Source: Amylibacter sp. SFDW26 (lineage in GTDB: Bacteria; Pseudomonadota; Alphaproteobacteria; Rhodobacterales; Rhodobacteraceae). Taken from it: DNA of 64,000 nucleotides. The DNA lies in the NCBI RefSeq assembly GCF_009184395.1, contig NZ_WEIC01000002.1:372001-436000 (forward strand). The letters are read 5' to 3'. Numbering within the stretch: the stretch's first letter is position 1; each line of letters starts with the position of its first letter. Below, piece by piece: positions 56,824 through 64,000 of the stretch. The position numbers and the translations under genes are program-made. A model generated the notes under the pieces. It saw only the letters and a list, made by a program, of their open reading frames with translations, did not search any database and had not been told where the DNA came from.

Positions 56824-58260
56824 ATGATTTGGTCATTGGTAAGAATTATACTTTTTATCGGCATTATTGCCCTCATTACCTTTGGCATAGTGTTTGTCAT
56901 TGAAACTGGTGGTGAAGTCAGACTGTCTTTGGCAGAAAAAGAATACAGCTTTAGCCCGCTTATAGGCGTCATTGGCTTGGTTCTGCTTCTTGCCGCGCTT
57001 TGGGTTGCCAAATTGGCACTGGGCTTGATGTCTGCCGTGTTCCACTTCTTTAACGGTGATGAAACTGCAATTACACGCTATTTCAACCGCAACCGTGAAA
57101 AGAAAGGTTTTGATGCGTTGGCCGAAGGTATGGTTGCCTTGGCAGCTGGCGAAGGCAAAACAGCGATGGCGCAAGTGTCCAAAGCGGAACGTATGTTGCA
57201 ACGTCCAGAACTGACAAACCTTGTGAATGCGCAAGCGGCGGAAATGTCTGGCGATACGAAAAAAGCGCTAAAGTATTACAAAAGCCTTTTGGAAAACGAT
57301 CGCACCCGTTTTGTGGGTGTCCGTGGTTTGATGAAGCAAAAGCTGGCAGAGGGTGACACTGACACGGCTATGAAGCTGGCGCAAAAGGCTTTTGCTTTGC
57401 GTCCTGCACATGAAGAAACACAAAACCTATTGTTCGAAATGCAGTCTGATTCAGGTGATTGGTCAGGGGCACGTGAAACGATTGTAACCAAGGTTCGCAA
57501 GGGCAGCTTGCCCAAAGATGTGGGTCGTCGTCGTGAAGCAATTTTGGCAATGGCTGATGCAAAGGATCTGTTAGATGCTGGCGATGTTGAAGCGGGTAAA
57601 AATGCAGCGATTAATGCGAATAAGCTAGCGCCGACTTTGATTCCAGCGGCAGTTCTGGCGGCCGAAATGCAAACCCTTGCGGGCAATAAATCTGCGGCTG
57701 CTAAGATCATCAAAAAAGCGTGGACAGGGAATACCCACCCTGATCTTGCAGCGGCTTTTGCAGAGATCGAGGAAAATGAAACATCTGAACAGCGTTTGAA
57801 ACGTTTCAACGTTCTGACAAGGGTCAATGCAACAGATACAGAAACACGTCTGTTAAAAGCAGAACTTGCTTTGGCAGACGAAGATTTTCCAGCGGCACGC
57901 CGCGCGTTGGCTGATCTGCATGAAACAGAACCAACAGCGCGTTCGTTGTCTGTTATGGCAGCTATTCACCGTGGCGAAGGTGCTGGCGATGAAATCGTAC
58001 GCGGCTGGCTGAACAAAGCTTTGGTTGCATCGCGCGGTCCGCAATGGATTTGCTCGTCTTGTAATAAAATCCACGTTGCTTGGACGCCGAAGTGTGACAA
58101 CTGTAAAGCGTTCGACAGCATGGATTGGAAAACACCGCCAGCAAGCGATGATGTGGAACAGTCGACACGTCAACTGCCATTTGTAGCTAGCGTATTAACA
58201 GCATCAGACAGTGCAACAGATGCCGTTGTTGAAGAAGCAGAGGTTGTTAGCGAAAGCTAA
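56824..58260 (+). CDS. hemY: HemY-type heme biosynthesis-associated TPR protein
   Basis: A 478-aa protein with two N-terminal transmembrane helices (about 5-25 and 40-64), then the HemY_N region and tetratricopeptide-like repeats. At the end a treble-clef-like zinc ribbon occurs: C-S-S-C near residue 405 and C-D-N-C near 421. The family is linked to heme synthesis by gene order and is distinct from the Bacillus enzyme also called HemY. Its last four bases overlap a convergent 47-aa ORF. Confidence 0.88.
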   Translation: MIWSLVRIILFIGIIALITFGIVFVIETGGEVRLSLAEKEYSFSPLIGVIGLVLLLAALWVAKLALGLMSAVFHFFNGDETAITRYFNRNREKKGFDALAEGMVALAAGEGKTAMAQVSKAERMLQRPELTNLVNAQAAEMSGDTKKALKYYKSLLENDRTRFVGVRGLMKQKLAEGDTDTAMKLAQKAFALRPAHEETQNLLFEMQSDSGDWSGARETIVTKVRKGSLPKDVGRRREAILAMADAKDLLDAGDVEAGKNAAINANKLAPTLIPAAVLAAEMQTLAGNKSAAAKIIKKAWTGNTHPDLAAAFAEIEENETSEQRLKRFNVLTRVNATDTETRLLKAELALADEDFPAARRALADLHETEPTARSLSVMAAIHRGEGAGDEIVRGWLNKALVASRGPQWICSSCNKIHVAWTPKCDNCKAFDSMDWKTPPASDDVEQSTRQLPFVASVLTASDSATDAVVEEAEVVSES

Positions 58261-58400
58261 ACATTCTCAGCAATCATAGAGATCATCTCAAATATCACTT
58301 CAGCCGCACCTATCGCTGTTATTTGGTTGGGGCTGACTTTGGTCGGAATCAAACAAACCACATCACCACTAATGGAAACAGGCCGTGCGCCACTTTTCAT
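58257..58400 (-). CDS. 47-aa small protein at the end of the sthA operon
   Basis: A 47-codon ORF beginning MKSGARPVSISGDVVCL and continuing with P-T-K-V-S-P-N-Q-I-T-A-I-G and a helical amphipathic tail. AAAGG lies 7 nt before the ATG, and the ATG follows the ornithine cyclodeaminase stop by 3 bp, like the other tight junctions in this operon. Its stop overlaps the hemY stop by 4 bp, as three other convergent pairs in the window do. No family recognised. Confidence 0.6.
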   Translation of the reverse strand: MKSGARPVSISGDVVCLIPTKVSPNQITAIGAAEVIFEMISMIAENV

Positions 58401-58403
58401 GAT

Positions 58404-59339
58404 TTAGCCTTTCATTTTATACCATTTCTTTAGGATCAATTTAGCGGTCATCAAATCCAGATGTGCCCCACCGCCATTTTTAAACAGATTTATCTCATCG
58501 TCACTTTGACGGGTAAATGCGCCGCTTGTAATGTCATAATAATCGGCAATGACATCATTTGCGGATATCACACCATCAGCAATCGGGGTCTTTAATTCGC
58601 CGATATGTTCAATCGTTGTTTCGCGGCTGTCCACAAAGATACGTGACCGTGTTAAAGCCGCATCATTCGTTTCGCGCATGTCGGGACGGTAAGCACCAAT
58701 AAGGTTCAAATGTTGCCCTGCTTGCAACCACGCCCCATCCACCACAGGGTCACTAGACATGGTGGCGCAATTTATAATATCTGCGGCTTCTGTTGCGCTC
58801 TTTAGGTCTGTAACGGGTGTAATATCATGATGGTTTGAAAGCTCTTTTGCCATCGTGACCGCTTTATCAGAACTACGGTTCCAAAGTTGGAATCGTGCGT
58901 CAGGGTAAAGTTTTGAATAGCCATCAATCATATTTGTGGAAACGGTGCCTGCACCCACAACTAGAATATTATTGCTATCAGTACGCGCCAGTAATTTTGC
59001 ACCCAGCAATGAATCTCCAGCGGTTTTCCATTTGGTGACCAAATGGAAGTCAACTAACGCTTCCAATTCCCCCGTTTCATCATCGAATAGCATAACGCCG
59101 CCATTCACCATAGGACGATCATTTGCTATATTTGAGGGCATAATAGTGGCGCCTTTAATGGCGACACCTAACCCATCAATCCATGCAGAACGCGATAACA
59201 AAGTGTCATCACCGCGATAGGCAAACCCATCTGCAACACTGGCCTTTGGTAGTTTATGGCCTTCCTCAATCGCGCCTATAACGTCTGTCCATTCTAACAT
59301 TGGATCCATTTCGTCAAAGCTGATGAAGGGTATGGTCAT
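58404..59339 (-). CDS. Ornithine cyclodeaminase/mu-crystallin family protein
   Basis: A 311-aa NAD(P)-binding enzyme of the ornithine cyclodeaminase superfamily. It has A-V-K-G-A-T-like catalytic Lys (I-K-G-A near 74), the Rossmann loop V-V-G-A-G-T-V-S-T-N near 125 and D-S-R-E-T near 235. Members convert ornithine to proline, or reduce ketimines, or act as alanine dehydrogenase; the substrate cannot be assigned. It starts immediately after the HAD gene stop. Confidence 0.88.
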   Translation of the reverse strand: MTIPFISFDEMDPMLEWTDVIGAIEEGHKLPKASVADGFAYRGDDTLLSRSAWIDGLGVAIKGATIMPSNIANDRPMVNGGVMLFDDETGELEALVDFHLVTKWKTAGDSLLGAKLLARTDSNNILVVGAGTVSTNMIDGYSKLYPDARFQLWNRSSDKAVTMAKELSNHHDITPVTDLKSATEAADIINCATMSSDPVVDGAWLQAGQHLNLIGAYRPDMRETNDAALTRSRIFVDSRETTIEHIGELKTPIADGVISANDVIADYYDITSGAFTRQSDDEINLFKNGGGAHLDLMTAKLILKKWYKMKG

Positions 59340-59966
59340 TTACTGTCCTATTTCTGCCTGTGTTAGAAGCCCGTGATCAATCAAACATTGTGCCCAACCT
59401 TGAGGGTGTTCGAATAAATGCGCTTGCCAACCACGCGCCTGTGCTGCTGTGATATTGTCCTGACGATCATCCGCAAACAAGAGTTTTTCTGGGGCGATCC
59501 CACAATCATCCTCTAGCATCTGGTAAATCTGTGCATCAGGTTTGATGACGGACATATGGCCCGAGATATAACGGCGATCAAATTCACCCAACTCAGGATA
59601 CTTCGTTTCCGCATAAGCAAAGCTTTGAATGCCAAAGTTAGATAGGGCAAACACAGGAACGTTTTTGGCGCGCAATGCACGCAAACAAGTCCACGACAGA
59701 TCAATCGCTGGCGTGGCCATTTCAATCCAACGATCATGCCACATACGGATTTCCAGCGTGAATTCTGGGTACTTTTTAGCCCAAGCGTAAATCGTATCTT
59801 TAAAGTTGCCACCACGATCCACTTCATCATTCATACCATGCAGGTCAACAGTGCTGAACATCGCTTTGCGACGTTCCCTACCAATAACGCTGTCATAAAA
59901 TCGTTCAGGTTGCCATTCGATCAAAACATTGCCGATATCAAATACGACGGCTTTTATATGTGTCAC
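59340..59966 (-). CDS. HAD-family phosphatase (YihX-like)
   Basis: A 208-aa haloacid dehalogenase-like hydrolase. Motif I is [12 protein letters not shown], motif II F-A-L-S-N-F, and motif [10 protein letters not shown]. This D-x-G-N motif I is found in the YihX-type alpha-glucose-1-phosphatase subgroup. Substrate unknown. It overlaps yaiI by 4 bp. Confidence 0.9.
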   Translation of the reverse strand: MTHIKAVVFDIGNVLIEWQPERFYDSVIGRERRKAMFSTVDLHGMNDEVDRGGNFKDTIYAWAKKYPEFTLEIRMWHDRWIEMATPAIDLSWTCLRALRAKNVPVFALSNFGIQSFAYAETKYPELGEFDRRYISGHMSVIKPDAQIYQMLEDDCGIAPEKLLFADDRQDNITAAQARGWQAHLFEHPQGWAQCLIDHGLLTQAEIGQ

Positions 59967-60424
59967 TTAACGAATTTCCTCTTGGCTGTTTGAACTTCGC
60001 GTTCCAGCATATCTAAAAACCTGGAACGATCCGCTTTGGAAAAAGGTTTCCCGCCCCCTTGTCTGAATGGGTCAGCGGCACGCAGGTCCGCCATTAAATC
60101 ACGCGTGGCCAATCTATTGCCAATATTACCTTCGGTGAAGACCTCACCATTGTGTTGCAAAACCTGCGCTTTATTCGCCACGCATTTAGCTGCTAATGGG
60201 ATGTCATTTGTAACCACAACATCCCCCACACCTGCACGATCTGCAATCCACATATCCGCGATATCAGGGCCATCAGAAACAATCACTGTTTCTACCAATG
60301 GATGCGGGTTTGGGCGCAATCCACCGTTAGAAACAATATAGATTTTTAGCTTATGGCGATCTGCAACTTTGACGGCTTCGTCCTTTACAGGGCAAGCGTC
60401 CGCATCAACATAAATCTGGGTCAT
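59963..60424 (-). CDS. yaiI: YaiI/YqxD family (DUF188) protein
   Basis: A 153-aa protein with the family start [13 protein letters not shown] and D-I-W-A-like D-M-W-I-A-D-R-A near 56. V-V-T-N-D-I-P-L-A and later R-G-E-V-like H-N-G-E-V-F-T follow. The fold is a PIN-like nuclease; function is not established. It overlaps sthA by 4 bp upstream. Confidence 0.94.
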   Translation of the reverse strand: MTQIYVDADACPVKDEAVKVADRHKLKIYIVSNGGLRPNPHPLVETVIVSDGPDIADMWIADRAGVGDVVVTNDIPLAAKCVANKAQVLQHNGEVFTEGNIGNRLATRDLMADLRAADPFRQGGGKPFSKADRSRFLDMLEREVQTAKRKFVK

Positions 60425-61824
60425 TTTTCCAAATCAAGGTTAGGCATCCGGTTCCACGCATCAAGACCCGCAATTTTATAGGCTTCAGCCAAAGTCGGAT
60501 AGTTGAACGTGTTTTCAACAAAGTAATCGACTGTGCCGTCCAAATTCAAAACAGCTTGTGCAATATGGATCAACTCGGTCGCGCCTTCGCCAACGATTTG
60601 AACGCCCAGAATTTTGCGATTTTTCAATGATACAAGCATTTTCAACATACCTGTTTTCAATCCCATAATATGTCCACGTGATGTTTCGCGGAATCGCGCA
60701 ATACCCACTTCATAGGCTATACCACGCTCAGCGCATTCCTCTTCTGACATGCCGCACGTGGACATCTCTGGAACGGAATAAATCCCATATGGAAACCAAG
60801 GGGATTGTTTTAATGTTGGGTGATCCATGGCATGACAAGCTGCGACACGCCCTTGTTGCAAAGACGTAGACGCAAGGCTGGGAAAACCAATTACATCGCC
60901 GCAAGCATAAATATGAGATTGCGGTGTCTGGTAGCTGTCTTTGTCCACTGGAATGCGATTGCGATGATCAGTTTCCAACCCGCAAGCTTCTAAGTTCAGC
61001 TTTTCCGTGGCTCCCATACGTCCAGCTGCAAATAGCAGCATTTCTGCAGAAACATTACGGCCATTTTCTAGTTCTACATGGACTTTTTCTTCATCGGTTG
61101 AAACTTTGGTCACTGTTGATCCAAGACGTAAATCTACGCCCATATCGCGAATTTCATGCGTAAATTCTTGGATCAAAGTTTTATCAATGAAATCAAGGAA
61201 ACTGTCGCGCGGTTCTATCAGAATAACATGCACATCAAGGGCGGACATCATCGTGGCATATTCAACGCCAATCACACCTGCACCGATTACGATCATACTG
61301 CGTGGGATACGTGGCAGACTTAGAATTTCGTCACCATCCAAAACCTTTTCACCATCGAACGGAATATAGTCTGGGCGGAACGGAACTGTACCAGTCGCTA
61401 ATAAAAAACGATCAGCAGTAAATGTCGCACGTTCGCCATCCTCGCCAATTACTTCGATGCTGGATTTAGATGTGAAGTGCGCTTCACCAAACATGGTATC
61501 AACACGGTTTCTAGAAAATTGATGCTCGAGAACATCCACTTCGTAATCCAATGTTTTACGTAAGCGATCCCGCAAATCCCGCGCTTTGATTTCATCCTTA
61601 GCGCGGTAAGAGCGGCCATAGAATGATCGCTCGCGGTAGCCTGATAAGTTCATAATCGTTTCACGCAAAGTCTTGGATGGGATCGTTCCTGTATGGACAC
61701 AAACACCGCCTACTTTTTGGCCGCGTTCGACCACCAATACTTTGTGCTTTAGTTTTGCAGCTTGGATTGCTGCGGCGCGACCCGCTGGTCCGCTGCCGAT
61801 AACGATTAGATCATAATGGCTCAT
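60421..61824 (-). CDS. sthA: Soluble pyridine nucleotide transhydrogenase
   Basis: A 467-aa FAD flavoprotein that exchanges hydride between NADPH and NAD. The dinucleotide loop is [12 protein letters not shown]. The active site segment [11 protein letters not shown] has one cysteine (Cys42) and Thr47 where lipoamide dehydrogenase has the second redox cysteine. That pattern marks Sth rather than Lpd. The C-terminal dimer domain is complete. It opens a tightly overlapped operon: sthA-yaiI-HAD-cyclodeaminase-47-aa ORF. Confidence 0.95.
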   Translation of the reverse strand: MSHYDLIVIGSGPAGRAAAIQAAKLKHKVLVVERGQKVGGVCVHTGTIPSKTLRETIMNLSGYRERSFYGRSYRAKDEIKARDLRDRLRKTLDYEVDVLEHQFSRNRVDTMFGEAHFTSKSSIEVIGEDGERATFTADRFLLATGTVPFRPDYIPFDGEKVLDGDEILSLPRIPRSMIVIGAGVIGVEYATMMSALDVHVILIEPRDSFLDFIDKTLIQEFTHEIRDMGVDLRLGSTVTKVSTDEEKVHVELENGRNVSAEMLLFAAGRMGATEKLNLEACGLETDHRNRIPVDKDSYQTPQSHIYACGDVIGFPSLASTSLQQGRVAACHAMDHPTLKQSPWFPYGIYSVPEMSTCGMSEEECAERGIAYEVGIARFRETSRGHIMGLKTGMLKMLVSLKNRKILGVQIVGEGATELIHIAQAVLNLDGTVDYFVENTFNYPTLAEAYKIAGLDAWNRMPNLDLEK

Positions 61825-61987
61825 ATAGTCCCCTAAGTTGCTTTTATTGTGTCAAAGCTATGTTGGTTTTTTAACGTTTATGTATCAAACACGAAAAAAA
61901 ACGAATTAAAAATACCAAAACAGGTGAAATTTACACATTTTAGGCATTAATGGCCTGTTTTTCAGTGATTACTTCCGAAAATAGCAC

Positions 61988-62470
61988 CTATAGCTTTTTA
62001 TACATGACCAAGGCGTCTACATACCCAATTTTCGGATGATTGAATGCTTCTGGAATGTGTCCGATAATATCGAAACCATATTTTTGCCAAGTGGCAATTG
62101 CGCGTTCATTCGATGCTAAAACAAAGTTGAATTGCATGCCGCGAAAACCCATTTCTGGCGCGGCTTTCAAACTGTGTTCAATCATGGCGCGGGCTATGCC
62201 TTTGCCTTGGGCATCAGGGTGGGTGATGAAACCGCAATTGCAAATATGTGCGCCATGCCCGCTTTGGTTGGGGCAGATATAGTAAGTGCCTAATATTTGC
62301 TTTTCATACTCCACAACAAACGCAGTGTGTGAGCCGTCTATCCAATAAGACAACGCATCTTTTTCAGAGATATCAGGGTTGACCGCATATGTTTCACCTG
62401 AGCGGAAAACAGGTTTTAAGATCGCCCATATTTCGGGGCGATCTTGGGTATTAGCTCGGCGTATAATCAC
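61988..62470 (-). CDS. GNAT family N-acetyltransferase
   Basis: A 160-aa GNAT enzyme. The N-terminus is I-I-R-R-A-N-T-Q-D-R, the acetyl-CoA loop reads H-P-D-A-Q-G-K-G-I-A-R-A-M, and A-I-A-T-W-Q-K-Y-G-F is the typical C-terminal element. It starts 3 bp after frmA and is probably cotranscribed with it. Substrate unknown. Confidence 0.9.
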   Translation of the reverse strand: MIIRRANTQDRPEIWAILKPVFRSGETYAVNPDISEKDALSYWIDGSHTAFVVEYEKQILGTYYICPNQSGHGAHICNCGFITHPDAQGKGIARAMIEHSLKAAPEMGFRGMQFNFVLASNERAIATWQKYGFDIIGHIPEAFNHPKIGYVDALVMYKKL

Positions 62471-62473
62471 ACT

Positions 62474-63586
62474 TTAGAATTCGACAACTGCACGAATGGA
62501 TTTGCCTTCGTGCATCAAATCGAAACCTTTATTGATATCATCCAGTGACATTGTATGTGTGATCATTGGATCAATTTCGATTTTACCGTCCATGTACCAA
62601 TCAACGATTTTCGGCACATCAGTACGACCGCTTGCGCCACCAAATGCCGTGCCGCGCCATGATCGACCTGTCACCAACTGGAAGGGACGTGTGGAAATTT
62701 CTGCACCCGCTGGCGCCACGCCGATAATGATGCTTTCGCCCCATCCTTTGTGTGCAGCTTCTAATGCTGTGCGCATCACACCAACGTTGCCTGTAGCATC
62801 GAATGTGTAATCTGCACCGCCACCTGTCAGTTCAACCAAATGCGCTACCAGATCACCATCTACTTCTGATGGGTTTACGAAATCTGTCATGCCGAATTCT
62901 TTGGCCATCGGCACTTTGCTGTCGTTCAAATCAACACCAACGATTTGATCAGCCCCCGCAAGACGTAAACCCTGGACAACATTTAAACCAATCCCACCCA
63001 AACCGAATACGATGGCAGTAGAACCGATCTCTACTTTTGCCGTATTGATCACAGCGCCAATACCTGTGGTCACACCACAACCGATATAGCAAATCTTATC
63101 AAACGGCGCGTCTTTGCGTACTTTTGCCAATGCAATCTCTGGCACCACTGTGTGGTTCGCGAAAGTTGAACAGCCCATGTAGTGATGGATCGGTGTACCG
63201 TCCATCATGGAAAAACGTGTTGAGCCGTCTGGCAATAGACCAGCACCCTGTGTCGAGCGAATTTTCTGGCACAGGTTTGTTTTCGGGTTCAAACAGTATT
63301 CGCATTCGCGGCACTCTGGTGTGTAAAGCGGGATCACGTGATCGCCGACTTCCAATGATGTAACACCTTCGCCAACTTCAATCACAACGCCAGCACCTTC
63401 GTGGCCTAGGATTGCAGGAAAGATGCCTTCTGGGTCATCGCCAGAGCGTGTGAACTCATCTGTGTGACAAAGCCCTGTTGCTTTGATTTCAACCAATACT
63501 TCACCTGCGCGTGGACCTTCTAAATTAACGTCCATCACTTCAAGTGGTTTACCCGCCTCTAGGGCGACCGCAGCGCGTGTTATCAT
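62474..63586 (-). CDS. frmA: S-(hydroxymethyl)glutathione dehydrogenase (class III alcohol dehydrogenase)
   Basis: A 370-aa zinc enzyme that oxidises the glutathione-formaldehyde adduct, the first step of formaldehyde detoxification. The catalytic zinc ligands are in G-L-C-H-T-D and G-H-E-G-A-G. The structural zinc cysteines are C-R-E-C-E-Y-C-L plus a later C-Q. C-Y-I-G-C-G-V-T-T-G and G-L-G-G-I-G-L-N-V complete the picture. The ATG at 63586 has GGGAGA 6 nt upstream; the ATG at 63628 adds unmatched residues. S-formylglutathione hydrolase is not adjacent here. Confidence 0.95.
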   Translation of the reverse strand: MITRAAVALEAGKPLEVMDVNLEGPRAGEVLVEIKATGLCHTDEFTRSGDDPEGIFPAILGHEGAGVVIEVGEGVTSLEVGDHVIPLYTPECRECEYCLNPKTNLCQKIRSTQGAGLLPDGSTRFSMMDGTPIHHYMGCSTFANHTVVPEIALAKVRKDAPFDKICYIGCGVTTGIGAVINTAKVEIGSTAIVFGLGGIGLNVVQGLRLAGADQIVGVDLNDSKVPMAKEFGMTDFVNPSEVDGDLVAHLVELTGGGADYTFDATGNVGVMRTALEAAHKGWGESIIIGVAPAGAEISTRPFQLVTGRSWRGTAFGGASGRTDVPKIVDWYMDGKIEIDPMITHTMSLDDINKGFDLMHEGKSIRAVVEF

Positions 63587-63719
63587 GAGTTTTCTCCCAA
63601 ATGTTTGTCTGCAAAGTGCTTGAACCAAGCGTCAAAATCAAGTGAATTAGCAGAAACCAAGTGACCATGTCGGCTCCTACCGCTAGGGTGACGTTAATGA
63701 ACAAAGAGAGACGTATGTT

Positions 63720-64000
63720 TTGGAAAAATATGATGTTTTGGTAATCGGTGGTGGCGTAAATGGGTGTGGTATTGCCCGTGATGCAGCCGGTCGTGGATTG
63801 AAAGTTGCACTGGTAGAGCAATCTGATTTGGCCAGTGCCACGTCGTCTGCGTCCACGAAACTGTTTCATGGCGGTTTGCGTTACTTAGAATATTACGAAT
63901 TTGATTTGGTGCGCAAAGCGCTGAAAGAGCGCGAGGTCCTGTTGCAAAATATGCCACATATTTCATGGCCGATGCGGTTTGTTATTCCACATTTGTCTGG
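63720..64000 (+). CDS. glpD: Aerobic glycerol-3-phosphate dehydrogenase, 5' part only
   Basis: The first 93 codons of an FAD-dependent dehydrogenase, cut by the window edge. It reads E-K-Y-D-V-L-V-I-G-G-G-V-N-G-C-G, the FAD loop, then S-S-A-S-T-K-L-F-H-G-G-L-R-Y-L-E, the GlpD signature. The enzyme passes electrons from glycerol 3-phosphate to quinone at the membrane. The start is TTG at 63720, with a purine-rich AAAGAGAG upstream; the nearby ATGs are in other frames. Confidence 0.93.
   Translation, partial: MEKYDVLVIGGGVNGCGIARDAAGRGLKVALVEQSDLASATSSASTKLFHGGLRYLEYYEFDLVRKALKEREVLLQNMPHISWPMRFVIPHLS

Noticed and set aside
57276-57827. 183-codon minus-strand frame, Ser/Ala/Arg-rich
   Set aside because: Antisense to hemY and without any motif or ribosome-binding site.
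60421-61824. Lipoamide dehydrogenase as an alternative name for the flavoprotein
   Set aside because: The second redox cysteine is replaced by Thr47 in the G-T-I-P-S-K motif, which marks the soluble transhydrogenase.

Overview
The window is a stretch of chromosome from an alphaproteobacterium of the Rhodobacteraceae (Roseobacter group), probably marine and of moderate to low GC for that family. The assignment rests on family-typical gene neighbourhoods: regB-senC-regA with ahcY close by, secA divergent from a parvulin, argJ-mutT, hemD-mitofilin-hemY, addA-addB-murU-amgK-tsaE, DUF6478, and a class III alcohol dehydrogenase. Almost all genes are ordinary core genes, tightly packed, with many ATGA start/stop overlaps and convergent pairs that share a TTAA stop overlap.

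Layout. 0.1-2.6 kb is a small AT-richer accessory patch: a lipoprotein, a nucleotidyltransferase-HEPN fusion, and a minus-strand unit made of a 29-codon leader ORF, a Panacea (DUF4065) protein and a small membrane protein, which looks like a toxin-antitoxin module. 2.8-9.2 kb holds a glutamine synthetase-like ligase with a divergent LysR regulator, a GNAT enzyme, a MoaB/CinA-like protein, sfsA, map and radC. 9.2-17.9 kb holds a phosphate-binding/OmpA fusion, an unknown anchored protein, secA, a periplasmic parvulin, argJ, mutT and a 45-aa small gene. 17.9-31.7 kb carries hemH, a methyltransferase, comF, grxC, a nitrilase-like amidase, a MarR regulator, ubiG, pip, a dienoyl-CoA reductase, three family-restricted hypotheticals, a CPBP protease, accD, folC and trxA.

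31.7-42.7 kb is one long minus-strand run from regB down to addA: redox sensor kinase, PAS protein, tsaE, the AmgK-MurU peptidoglycan-recycling pair, then the AddAB recombination nuclease. senC and regA lie divergent to it, so the RegBA/SenC redox system is complete. Its kinase, however, has leucine where the redox-active cysteine of RegB is expected. 44-51 kb mixes small unknown exported proteins, a LysR regulator with a divergent 56-aa gene, a GST, an HD hydrolase, ahcY behind a possible structured leader, an extensin-like protein and two sparse AT-rich intergenic stretches. 51-58 kb holds DUF2853, DUF1761, a solitary ectoine synthase, the tsaD-gpsA-EVE operon and hemD-mitofilin-hemY. 58-64 kb holds an sthA-yaiI-HAD-ornithine cyclodeaminase operon ending in a 47-aa ORF, then frmA with a GNAT gene, and the 5' end of glpD, cut by the window edge.

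I found no rRNA, tRNA, CRISPR array, insertion sequence or prophage. An 18-bp near-palindrome, ATGTCCCA-N2-TGGGACAT, occurs once near each edge of the 2.8-50.8 kb interval. All family names come from reading the translated sequences; no database search was run.
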